From: Rhodospirillales bacterium
Lineage (GTDB): Bacteria; Pseudomonadota; Alphaproteobacteria; Rhodospirillales; Shumkoniaceae
DNA length: 64,000 nt
Direction: 5' to 3'
Assembly (NCBI GenBank): GCA_018432935.1
Contig: JAHDSF010000022.1
Coordinates: 186,001-250,000, forward strand
The notes beneath the pieces are model-generated. The model searched no databases and was not told the DNA's origin. It saw nothing but the letters and a program-made list of their open reading frames with translations. Below are positions 34,441 to 42,107 of the stretch, one piece after another. How positions within the stretch are numbered: position 1 is the first letter of the stretch; every line of letters starts with the position of its first letter. Both the position numbers and the translations under genes were made by a program.

Positions 34441-35314
34441 GCTTCCGGGCCCGGATCTCCTCGATCACCATGCAGGTGTCCCGGTCGCCCTCGCCGCGTT
34501 CGACCAGGGCGGCAAGGATCTCCTCATGGACGCGGGCGAGCGGCAAGTCCTGTCCGGCCCGCCCCGCGTAGTCGCGGATGAGGCGCAAATCCTTGAGGTG
34601 CTGCGACAGCTTGGACTGCGCGGCGTAGTCGCGCCGCAGCAGCTTGTCGCCCTTCACGTCGAGCGCCTTGGAGTAGGCCGGGGTGATGCGCACGAGATCG
34701 AGAAAAGCGACGGCATCGAGCCCCAGCGCCTCGGCGAAAACGAGGCCCTCGCACAGAGCCAGACGGTTGAGCCCAAGGACGAGGTTGGTAGCCAGCTTGG
34801 CCTTGGCGCCGCTGCCCGAGGGCCCGACATGCACCACCTGGGCGGAGATGGCCGCGAACACGTCCCGGCAGGTTGCGAAGGCCTCGTCGGACCCGCCCAC
34901 CATGAAGACGGCGCTCCCCTCCCGGATCTGCTGGCTGGAGCCGGAGATGGTGGCATCGAGGTAAGAGGTGCTGCGAGCCGCGAGGCGGCCGGCCAGGGCG
35001 GCCGAATCCTCCGGAGAGCCGGTCGTGGTGTCGATCACGAGCGCGGGCGGCCGTGCCGCCGTCATCAGGCCGTCGGCGCCCTCCGTCACCTTACGCACGA
35101 TGTCCGTGGTCATCAGGGCAAGGACGACGCGCCGGCACCGCTCGGCCACCGCGCGGGGGCTTTCCACCGCCATGCCGCCGAGGCTCTCCAGGTGCTGCCG
35201 GCGCGCGGCATCGATGTCGTACCCGACGACGCCGAACCCGGCGGCGACCAGCCGTTCCGCCACTGCGCCGCCGACCAGACCGATGCCGATCACCCCGATC
35301 TCTTCTTTGGACAT
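34430..35314 (-). CDS. 3-hydroxyisobutyrate dehydrogenase-family NAD(P)-dependent oxidoreductase
   Basis: 294 residues from the ATG at 35314. The Rossmann start is IGVIGIGLVGGAVAERLVAA; the substrate loop DATISGSSQQIREGSAVFMV replaces the usual GPVSGG; catalytic Lys173 lies in GSGAKAKLATNLVLG. Family enzymes oxidise 3-hydroxy acids such as 3-hydroxyisobutyrate, tartronate semialdehyde or related compounds. The altered substrate loop means the substrate cannot be assigned. It converges on the UbiD operon, so it is not cotranscribed with it. Confidence 0.85.
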   Translation of the reverse strand: MSKEEIGVIGIGLVGGAVAERLVAAGFGVVGYDIDAARRQHLESLGGMAVESPRAVAERCRRVVLALMTTDIVRKVTEGADGLMTAARPPALVIDTTTGSPEDSAALAGRLAARSTSYLDATISGSSQQIREGSAVFMVGGSDEAFATCRDVFAAISAQVVHVGPSGSGAKAKLATNLVLGLNRLALCEGLVFAEALGLDAVAFLDLVRITPAYSKALDVKGDKLLRRDYAAQSKLSQHLKDLRLIRDYAGRAGQDLPLARVHEEILAALVERGEGDRDTCMVIEEIRARKLAR

Positions 35315-35494
35315 ATCACCCCTCCGCTCCGGACCGGCCACATTCTAGCGGCTGCGGCGGCGAGGCAAAACAGCGCATGGCGGTGGCGAACTGGGCGGGA
35401 GTCGACGCAAGCCTCCGGCTTCGCCATCTCTTCTAGGCCCCGGGCCGCGAAACCGAGTCTCGAGGCATGGGCGTTTTCGGCGGGAAGCAACGCG

Positions 35495-36382
35495 ATGGAC
35501 CATTGCGGCGACGTGCGGATAGGGATCTCGGGCTGGCGCTACGAGCCGTGGCGCGGCAGCTTCTATCCCGAAGGGCTGCGGCAGGCGGACGAGCTCAAGT
35601 ACGCCTCCTCGATCCTCAACTCGATCGAGATCAACGGCACCTTCTACTCGCTGCAGCGGCCGGAATACTTCCGCGATTGGGCGGGCGAGACGCCGGAGGA
35701 CTTCGTCTTCGCGGTCAAGGCGCCGCGCTACATCACCCACATCCGCCGGCTCAAGGAGGTCGAGAAGCCGCTCGCCAACTTCCTGGCCAGCGGCGTGCTC
35801 GAGTTGAAGGAAAGATTGGGGCCGTTCCTGTGGCAGTTCCCGCCCTTCTTCAAGTTCGACGCCGCCCGCATCGAGGCCTTCTTCCGCCTGCTGCCCCACG
35901 ACACCGATGCGGCGGCGGCGATCGCCCGCGGCCACGACGCCAAGGTCGAGGGGCGCAGCGCCATCCCCGAGCAGCCGCGCCGGCCGCTGCGGCATGCCAT
36001 GGAGATCCGCAACGAGAGCTTCCGCAGCCCCGAGTTCATCGAGCTGTTGCGCGCCTACGACGTGGCCGTGGTGGTTGCCGACACGGTCGACTGGCCGTGC
36101 CTGATGGACGTCACCGCCGCCGACTTCGTCTACTGCCGCCTGCACGGCTCGGAGGAGCTCTACGTCAGCGGCTACGACGAGGCCGCGCTCGACGCCTGGG
36201 CGGGGCGGGTCGAGGCGTGGGCGAGGGGACGGGAACCGGCCGACGCGAAACGCGTCGCCGACAAGCCGGCGCCGCCGCGCAACGCCCGCGACGTGTTCGT
36301 CTATTTCGACAACGATGCCAAAGTCCGGGCGCCGGTCGACGCCCAGGGCCTGCAGCGGCGGATCACGGAGAGGCTCGGCTGA
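35495..36382 (+). CDS. DUF72 (YecE-type) TIM-barrel protein
   Basis: 295 residues from the ATG at 35495 with GGGAAG upstream. Family marks: RIGISGWRYEPWRGSFYP, NSIEINGTFYSLQRPEYFRD, FVFAVKAPRYITHIRRL, GPFLWQFPPFFKFD and the C-terminal VFVYFDNDAKVRAP. DUF72 proteins are widespread soluble TIM barrels with no firmly proven activity. The 35315-35494 region before it contains no further gene. No operon partner. Confidence 0.9.
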   Translation: MDHCGDVRIGISGWRYEPWRGSFYPEGLRQADELKYASSILNSIEINGTFYSLQRPEYFRDWAGETPEDFVFAVKAPRYITHIRRLKEVEKPLANFLASGVLELKERLGPFLWQFPPFFKFDAARIEAFFRLLPHDTDAAAAIARGHDAKVEGRSAIPEQPRRPLRHAMEIRNESFRSPEFIELLRAYDVAVVVADTVDWPCLMDVTAADFVYCRLHGSEELYVSGYDEAALDAWAGRVEAWARGREPADAKRVADKPAPPRNARDVFVYFDNDAKVRAPVDAQGLQRRITERLG

Positions 36383-36391
36383 GAGGCGGCC

Positions 36392-37132
36392 TCACGGCAT
36401 GCACTCGTGCCCGCCGTCGATGCCGACCACCTGGCCGGTGACGAAGCCGTTGGCCATCAGGAACATGGCGCCCAATGCGCACTCCTCGGCGGTGCCGATG
36501 CGGCCGACCGGCAGCCTTGCCGAATAGGCGGCATAGCGTTCGTACTTGTCGTGGCCGTGCAGGATGTCCTGCAGGGGAGTATCGGTGAGGCCGGGGGCGA
36601 TGGTGTTGACCCTCAGGCCGAGCGGCGCGAACTCCAGCGCCAGCGACCGCGTGGCCGCGTTGAGCGCCCCGTTGATGCAGGCGCCCATGACGTAGCCCTT
36701 GACCGGCCGCCGCGCCGCCACCCCGGTGAAGAAGACGACGCTGCCGCCCCGCCGCATGTGGGCGCGGCCGTCGAAGGCGGCCCAGAACGGCCCCCAGAAC
36801 TTGCTGGCGAAGGCGGCCGCGGCCTCCGCTTCGTCGAGGTCAGCATAGAGGACGGGACGGACCGTAGAGCCGGGCAGCACGAGATGGTCGAACGGAGCGC
36901 ACTCGGCGAGGAAGGAGGCCACCGCCGCCCGGTCCTCGATGCTGAGCGCCCGCCACTGCACGGGCCGGCCTCCGCCCGCCTGCAGGGCCTCGGCGGCGGC
37001 GGCGAGCTTTTCCGGGGTCCGCGCCGCGATCGCCACCTCGGCACCGGCCTCGAGCGCCATCCGGGCGGTCGCGTACCCCATGCCGTAGGAGCCGCCGATC
37101 ACCACCACCTTCCTGCCAGCGAAGTCGAACAT
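36392..37132 (-). CDS. SDR-fold protein lacking the canonical catalytic Tyr-Lys
   Basis: 246 residues. The cofactor part is classical: KVVVIGGSYGMGYATARMAL and the APG motif NTIAPGLTDTP. At the position of the YxxxK catalytic pair, fixed by alignment to TRSLALEFAP, the sequence reads GACIN, and the usual Ser is replaced in VVFFTGVAARR. The protein may bind NAD(P) without normal dehydrogenase chemistry, or act with another partner. It follows the proline-racemase-family gene by 15 bases and is probably cotranscribed with it and the deaminase. Confidence 0.82.
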   Translation of the reverse strand: MFDFAGRKVVVIGGSYGMGYATARMALEAGAEVAIAARTPEKLAAAAEALQAGGGRPVQWRALSIEDRAAVASFLAECAPFDHLVLPGSTVRPVLYADLDEAEAAAAFASKFWGPFWAAFDGRAHMRRGGSVVFFTGVAARRPVKGYVMGACINGALNAATRSLALEFAPLGLRVNTIAPGLTDTPLQDILHGHDKYERYAAYSARLPVGRIGTAEECALGAMFLMANGFVTGQVVGIDGGHECMP

Positions 37133-37147
37133 CGGCGGCGCCTCCGC

Positions 37148-38170
37148 TCAGGCGAACCAAGTGTCGGGGAGGGTGTAGCCGCCGCGAAACGGGTCCGAGG
37201 GGTCGAAGCCGTGCTGGAAGATGCCGGTGACCCACGCCTGACCCGAGATCGCCGGCCGGACCGCCGGGATGTCGCCTACCGTGCAGGTGCCGACGATGCG
37301 CCCGCCGAACTCCGAGCCGATGATCGAATCCGAGACGTAGCCCTCGCCCTCGCGCAACAGGCCGCGCGCGTGCAGCACGGCCAGCCGCGCCGAGGTCCCG
37401 GTCCCGCAGGGGCTGCGGTCGATGCGGCCGGGCGATACGATGACCGCGTTGCGGCTGTGGCTGCCGGCGCCCGTGAACGGGCAGGCGAACTCGGTGAAGG
37501 TGACGGTGTGGATGTCCGGGTTCTCGGGGTGGACGGCCTTCAGCTGCTCGGCCGCCGCCTGCTTGATGCGGGTGCCGACGTCGACCAGGTCGCGCGCCTC
37601 GTGCGGCGCCACCGAAAAGCCCAGCGCATGGGCATCGACGATGGCGAAGAAGGCGCCGCCATAGGCGACGTCCGCCTTGACCGCGCCGAGCCCTTCGACC
37701 TCGAGCATCGCGTCCAGGTGGGTCACGAAGGAGGGCACGTTGGTGAACTCGACCGCCGTCACCTTGCCGTCGCGGCAGGTCGCGACCACCGGCACCAGGC
37801 CGGCAGGGGTGTCGAGGGTGATCCGGGTCTCCGGCTCTCGCATCGGCAGCATGCCGGTTTCCAGGAGCACCGTGGTGGTGCAGATGGTGTTCGACCCCGA
37901 CATCGGCGGATAGTCGGTCGATTCCATGATGATCATGCCGGCGTCGGCGCGGGGATCGCACGGCGGCGTCACCAGGTTGACGCACAGGGTGACCTTGCCG
38001 CGCGGCTCGAACAGGAGCGCCTTGCGCAGCTCGTCGCCCTCGGTTTCCAGCCAGCGTTTGCGCTCGAACATCGTTTCGCCGGGCGGCGGCAGCACCCCGC
38101 CGGTGATGACGTGGTTGTCCTCGCCGCCGACCTGGCAGCCGATGACGGTGACGGTCTTCTCCCAGCGCAT
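37148..38170 (-). CDS. Proline racemase-family enzyme with a Ser/Cys catalytic pair
   Basis: 340 residues. The PF05544 fold is clear: DYPPMSGSNTICTTTVLLET and RSPCGTGTSARLAVLHARG. The first catalytic position is Ser (PMSGSN) where racemases and 4-hydroxyproline epimerases have Cys, and the second is Cys (SPCGTG). Ser/Cys members reported in the literature show mixed trans-3-hydroxyproline dehydratase and 4-hydroxyproline epimerase activity. The substrate here is therefore uncertain but likely a hydroxyproline-like imino acid. It lies between a cytosine-deaminase-like gene and an SDR-fold gene. Confidence 0.87.
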   Translation of the reverse strand: MRWEKTVTVIGCQVGGEDNHVITGGVLPPPGETMFERKRWLETEGDELRKALLFEPRGKVTLCVNLVTPPCDPRADAGMIIMESTDYPPMSGSNTICTTTVLLETGMLPMREPETRITLDTPAGLVPVVATCRDGKVTAVEFTNVPSFVTHLDAMLEVEGLGAVKADVAYGGAFFAIVDAHALGFSVAPHEARDLVDVGTRIKQAAAEQLKAVHPENPDIHTVTFTEFACPFTGAGSHSRNAVIVSPGRIDRSPCGTGTSARLAVLHARGLLREGEGYVSDSIIGSEFGGRIVGTCTVGDIPAVRPAISGQAWVTGIFQHGFDPSDPFRGGYTLPDTWFA

Positions 38171-38183
38171 GAGGCTCCTCCTC

Positions 38184-38627
38184 CTAGCGGGCGATGTCCT
38201 CGTTCCAGATCTCCGGCTTCTCGGCGATGAAGCGACCCATCAGCGCGATGCAGTCGGGATGGTCGAGGATCACGACCTCGACGCCGCGGCTTCGCAGGAA
38301 ATCCTCGTTGCCGCCGAAGTTCCGGTTCTCGCCGATCACCACCCGCGGGATGCCGAACTGGACGATCGTGCCCGAGCACATCATGCAGGGGGACAGCGAG
38401 GTGTAGAGGGTGGCGTTGCGGTAGCTGGCGCGCCGCCCGGCGTTGCGCAGGCAGTCCATCTCGCCGTGGGCGATCGGGTCGCCCTGCTGGATCCGCTGGT
38501 TGTGGCCGCGGGCGACCAGCTTGCCGTCTTCGACCAGCACCGCGCCGATCGGCAGCCCGCCCTCGTCGTAGCTCTTTTTCGCCTGGGCGTAGGCCTCTTC
38601 CATGAACCTGGCGTCGTCGGCGAGCAT
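38184..38627 (-). CDS. Yeast-type (Fcy1-like) cytosine/nucleoside deaminase
   Basis: 147 residues from the ATG at 38627, chosen because GAGGA precedes it; an ATG at 38642 is possible. Zinc and proton-shuttle residues are His54 and Glu56 (AHGEMDC) and Cys81/Cys84 (SPCMMCSG). The continuation FGIPRVVIGENRNF and the C-terminal end FIAEKPEIWNEDI match the fungal cytosine deaminase Fcy1 rather than the TIM-barrel CodA of E. coli. It would hydrolyse cytosine (or a related base) to uracil plus ammonia. Its ribosome site falls inside a REP-like palindrome. Confidence 0.85.
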   Translation of the reverse strand: MLADDARFMEEAYAQAKKSYDEGGLPIGAVLVEDGKLVARGHNQRIQQGDPIAHGEMDCLRNAGRRASYRNATLYTSLSPCMMCSGTIVQFGIPRVVIGENRNFGGNEDFLRSRGVEVVILDHPDCIALMGRFIAEKPEIWNEDIAR

Positions 38628-38636
38628 GGGCGAATT

Positions 38637-38704
38637 CCTCATGGTTCGACAGGCTCACCATGAGGACTGGTTCCAGCCTCATCTGAGCCTGTCGAAGGAT
38701 GAGG
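38637..38704. repeat. REP-like pair of palindromes
   Basis: The element contains two inverted copies of one unit. A 13-base arm TTCGACAGGCTCA (38645-38657) is repeated in reverse as TGAGCCTGTCGAA (38684-38696). Each copy is itself bounded by short palindromic arms: CCTCATGG/CCATGAGG (38637-38644, 38658-38665) and CCTCATC/GATGAGG (38677-38683, 38698-38704). Such TTCGACAGGCTCA units are a familiar dispersed repeat of alphaproteobacterial genomes. It lies between the deaminase and an SDR gene. Confidence 0.8.
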
Positions 38705-38728
38705 CCGTTCCGCCGCCGTGGCAACCGC

Positions 38729-39490
38729 TCAGGCGCAGTAGACGCCGCCGTTGATGTCGATCGTCTCGCCGGTGATGAAGCCGTCGTATTCCGAGGCCAG
38801 GAAGACGATCGGACGGGCCACGTCGTCGACGTCGCCGGCGCGCCTGAGGGGAATGCCGCGGATCGTCTCGTCGGCCGATTCCTTGGTCGTGAAGGTGTTG
38901 TGGAACCGCGTGCCCAGGATCAGGCCGGGGGCCACCGCGTTGACCCGGATGCCCTGGGGTGCGAGTTCGGTCGCCAGCGCGCGGGTGAAGGTCAGCACCG
39001 CCCCCTTGGTCATCGAGTAGACAAGCGAGCCGGGATGGCCGCCCTTGCGGCCGGCGAGCGATGCCAGGTTGACGATCGAGGAGGCGCCGGCGGCCGCCAG
39101 GTGCGGCGTCGCCTCGCGGGTGATCAGCATCATGGTGGTGAGGTTGAGATCGATGACCCGCTGCCAGAAGGCGACGTCGATCTTGTCGAGGGTGCGCCGC
39201 TCGACCAGCCCGCCGACGTTGTTGACCAGGACGTCGAGGCCGCCCAGGAACTTCGCCGCCCCTGCCACCATGGCGACCGCCGCCGCCTCGTCGGTGAGGT
39301 CGGCCTGGAAGGCGGCGGCGCGGCGGCCGAGGCTCTGGGCCAGCGCGGCGAGTTCACGCGGCCCCTCCTCGCCCATGTAATAATGTAAGGCGAGGTCGCA
39401 GCCGGCCCTGAGCAGGCCTTCCGCGACGGCCTTGCCGATGCCCTGCTCGGCTCCGGTGACGAGCGCGCGCTTGCCGACGAGTGATCCCAT
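38729..39490 (-). CDS. Classical short-chain dehydrogenase/reductase
   Basis: 253 residues from the ATG at 39490. All SDR landmarks are present: RALVTGAEQGIGKAVAEGLL, DVLVNNVGGLVERRTL, SSIVNLASLAGRKGG, the catalytic YSMTK and RVNAVAPGLILGTRFHNTF, ending FITGETIDINGGVYCA. It oxidises or reduces a small alcohol, possibly FabG-like; the substrate is unknown. It is the first gene of a minus-strand group that continues past the REP-like element into the deaminase. Confidence 0.9.
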   Translation of the reverse strand: MGSLVGKRALVTGAEQGIGKAVAEGLLRAGCDLALHYYMGEEGPRELAALAQSLGRRAAAFQADLTDEAAAVAMVAGAAKFLGGLDVLVNNVGGLVERRTLDKIDVAFWQRVIDLNLTTMMLITREATPHLAAAGASSIVNLASLAGRKGGHPGSLVYSMTKGAVLTFTRALATELAPQGIRVNAVAPGLILGTRFHNTFTTKESADETIRGIPLRRAGDVDDVARPIVFLASEYDGFITGETIDINGGVYCA

Positions 39491-39671
39491 AGTGCTCTCT
39501 TCCCAGCAGTGGACGAAGACGAGGGCCGGCGGCCCGGCCCTGCGTTTAGCCTCGGCAAGCCGGCGACGCAACCCCATTCGGGGCGGCCCGGACGCCATTT
39601 GCGCCAGGCGGCCAAGCGGCCTAATTGTTGAGGGATCGGGTACCTGCAACCAAGCCGCACAGGAGGGAACC

Positions 39672-40361
39672 ATGGAGATCCAGTGGCTCGGCCATTCGGC
39701 GTTCAGGATTTCGGCCGGCGGCAGGACGGTGGTCATCGATCCGTTCTTCTCCGGCAACCCGCAGTGCCCGCCGGGCGTCCCCGGCAGCCTGGGCAGCATC
39801 GACCACATCCTGGTCACCCATGGCCACGGCGACCACGTCGGCGATACAGTCGAACTGGCCAAGACGAGCGGCGCCCAGGTGGTGGCAATCGCCGATCTCG
39901 CCGGCTGGCTCGGCGCCCAGGGCGTGCAGAACTGCGTCGGCATGAACAAGGGCGGTACGGTGAAGGCGGGCGAACTCGCCTTCAGCATGGTCCACGCCCG
40001 GCACAGCTCGTCTCTGATGATCGACGGCAAGCCGGTCTACATGGGCGACTGCGCCGGGTTCGTCGTCCACACCAAGGAGGGCGCCGTCTACCATCTGGGC
40101 GACACCGAGCTGTTCTCGGACCTCGCCCTGGTGCAGCGGCTGCACCGGCCGCGGGTCGCCCTGGTGCCGATCGGCGGCCACTACACCATGGACGCCCGCG
40201 CCGCCGCGATCGCCTGCAACGAATTCCTCGACTGCGAGGTGATCGTCCCCATGCATTACGCGACCTTCCCGGTCCTGGCGGAAGACGCGCAGTCGTTCGC
40301 CCGCGAGGTGAAGCGCGGCCGGGTGGCGGCGATCCAGCCGGGCGAGACGCTGAGCCTGTGA
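39672..40361 (+). CDS. UPF0173 metallo-beta-lactamase-fold hydrolase
   Basis: 229 residues from the ATG at 39672 behind AGGAGGG. The metal motif is LVTHGHGDHVGDTVELA, with further ligands in HARHSSSL, YHLGDTELFSD and VPMHYATFPVL. The start MEIQWLGHSAFRI is typical of UPF0173, relatives of the UlaG L-ascorbate-6-phosphate lactonase. It probably hydrolyses a lactone or phosphodiester; the substrate is unproven. It diverges from the SDR gene by about 180 bases. Confidence 0.9.
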   Translation: MEIQWLGHSAFRISAGGRTVVIDPFFSGNPQCPPGVPGSLGSIDHILVTHGHGDHVGDTVELAKTSGAQVVAIADLAGWLGAQGVQNCVGMNKGGTVKAGELAFSMVHARHSSSLMIDGKPVYMGDCAGFVVHTKEGAVYHLGDTELFSDLALVQRLHRPRVALVPIGGHYTMDARAAAIACNEFLDCEVIVPMHYATFPVLAEDAQSFAREVKRGRVAAIQPGETLSL

Positions 40362-40373
40362 CGAAAGGGACGG

Positions 40374-42011
40374 CTACCGTTCGACCGGCGCCAGGCGCCA
40401 TTTGACGACGGCGCCCTGGCCGTCGAGTCGTCCGAGGACGACGATCTGCTCGGTACGGCGCGGCTCGCCCTGGCCGAAATAGACGCTCTCGTCGAGCCGC
40501 AGGGTGCCGCCCGAGGCGCGGAACTGCCAGCCCTGTCCGCCGGGCAGCCGCAGCAGCACGGCGGTCCCCGATTGGATGATCGAAGCCTGGACCGCCGGGT
40601 GAAGGTGGAAGCGGGCGGCGAACACGCGGCTGCCCGGCCCGACCAGCGTGTCCTCGCCGCGCAGGTCCTCGCCGCCGCCGGACACGTACAGGCTTCGCTT
40701 GTGGACGATACCGAACGGCTGGCGATAGCCGTCATGCGAGGCTTCAACCAGGGTGTTGCCGTCGGCTTCGCGCCGGGTCGCCAGCACCTCGAGCGGGCGG
40801 CGTCCGATGCTGCCGTCGGCGAGGATCTCGGACGAGTTGACGTCCTCGACCGTGACGGTCGAATGGGCGGCAGTCGAGCGCAGGGCGGGCGTCCACGGGC
40901 CCTCGATCCGCGGCGGTGCGCCGCAGTTGACGATCAGGCGCTCGCGGCCGACGCTCATCTCGAAACTGAGCGCGCCTGCATGGCCCTGCGAATCGAAGCC
41001 GCTCATCGGCGGCGGCCCGGTGTCGACGATCACCAGCATGCGCCCGGCGCCGACGCGCTGGAAACCGGTGTGCGGCGCGTTGGCCAGCGCCCTGCTCTTG
41101 GCGGCGGCCTGGGTCAGCGTCAGATCGACGTCCTCACGGCGGCCCTCCTGCGAGCCGTTGAAGAGGGCGAGGCGCCCGTCGCCGTGGCGGAAGCCGCGCA
41201 GCATCGGGACCATGCGATCGATCGCCGCCTGGAGCCAGTCGGGCACCGCGAGCTTCTGCCCCGCCAGCACGCCGCGGATGTCGAGCAGGTCCCGCAGCAC
41301 CTCTACCTGGAGAGCCGGGTTCCGCGCAACGTGCCCGCCGTCGGGGTTGACCTGACGTTCCAGCTCCTGCTCGAGGGCGGCAAGGGCGGCTTCCCGCTCG
41401 GCGGCCCAGCCCTCCAGGCAGACCCCGCACACCACCAGCCCCTTGAGGGCGCGGATGCGGCGGTGGTCGGCGACGTCGCCGCGCAGGGTCCGCCGCAGAT
41501 GCCGGGCCTGGACGGCAATCGCCGCAAGCAGACGCTCCTGATCGAGGTTGGCCTCGACGAACGAGAGGTTCTCGAGCCAATGGCAAAGGCGTCCGGCCAC
41601 TATGTCGGCGCGCCAGGCGGAAGCGCTCCATGTCCCGTAGGCGTCGAGCCAGCGTTGGATGGACGTCGCGGCCCTCAGCCGCGCCGCCTCGCCGCCCACC
41701 GCCCGCAAGTGGTCGAGCCAGCCGAAGCCGTGGAACTCGGCGAGCCAGCGCTCACCAGCCGTGGCCGGCAATGTGGCGATGTCGTCGATCGCCAGCATCT
41801 GTCCGCCGAAGGCGAAGGTGCCCTCCATGACCTGCTCGCCGGTCACCGGGTCGCCAGGCCACGGGGTGGTGGGGCGCGCCCGCAGACGGGCCGTGCGGCC
41901 GCCGCGCAGCGTCAGCCGGTACAGGGGATTGGCGAACACGAGCGCACGGGCGCGGCGGGACCACCCGTCTCGCTTGCGCTTGTGTCCGCTCTTGACCAGC
42001 GTTGACCCCAT
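40374..42011 (-). CDS. Heparinase II/III-family protein
   Basis: 545 residues from the ATG at 42011. The N-terminal helical toroid (for example WLDHLRAVGGEAARLRAATS, SFVEANLDQERLLAAIAVQA) leads to a beta-sandwich with GFDSQGHAGALSFEMSVG, HSTVTVEDVNSSEI and VHKRSLYVSGGGEDL. Members of this family cleave uronic-acid polysaccharides; alphaproteobacterial ones lying beside rsmB have no proven substrate. No signal peptide is visible at this start, so a cytoplasmic or non-enzymatic role is possible. It converges on the UPF0173 gene. Confidence 0.85.
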   Translation of the reverse strand: MGSTLVKSGHKRKRDGWSRRARALVFANPLYRLTLRGGRTARLRARPTTPWPGDPVTGEQVMEGTFAFGGQMLAIDDIATLPATAGERWLAEFHGFGWLDHLRAVGGEAARLRAATSIQRWLDAYGTWSASAWRADIVAGRLCHWLENLSFVEANLDQERLLAAIAVQARHLRRTLRGDVADHRRIRALKGLVVCGVCLEGWAAEREAALAALEQELERQVNPDGGHVARNPALQVEVLRDLLDIRGVLAGQKLAVPDWLQAAIDRMVPMLRGFRHGDGRLALFNGSQEGRREDVDLTLTQAAAKSRALANAPHTGFQRVGAGRMLVIVDTGPPPMSGFDSQGHAGALSFEMSVGRERLIVNCGAPPRIEGPWTPALRSTAAHSTVTVEDVNSSEILADGSIGRRPLEVLATRREADGNTLVEASHDGYRQPFGIVHKRSLYVSGGGEDLRGEDTLVGPGSRVFAARFHLHPAVQASIIQSGTAVLLRLPGGQGWQFRASGGTLRLDESVYFGQGEPRRTEQIVVLGRLDGQGAVVKWRLAPVER

Positions 42012-42107
42012 CGGTTCCGCCGCGGCACAAGGAATCCGGCAGGATTCCGGGGAGCCTCCCGCGCCTGTGGTAGCAGTTCGGGGAAGTCCCCGCAAGGCGC
42101 GGGCGGC

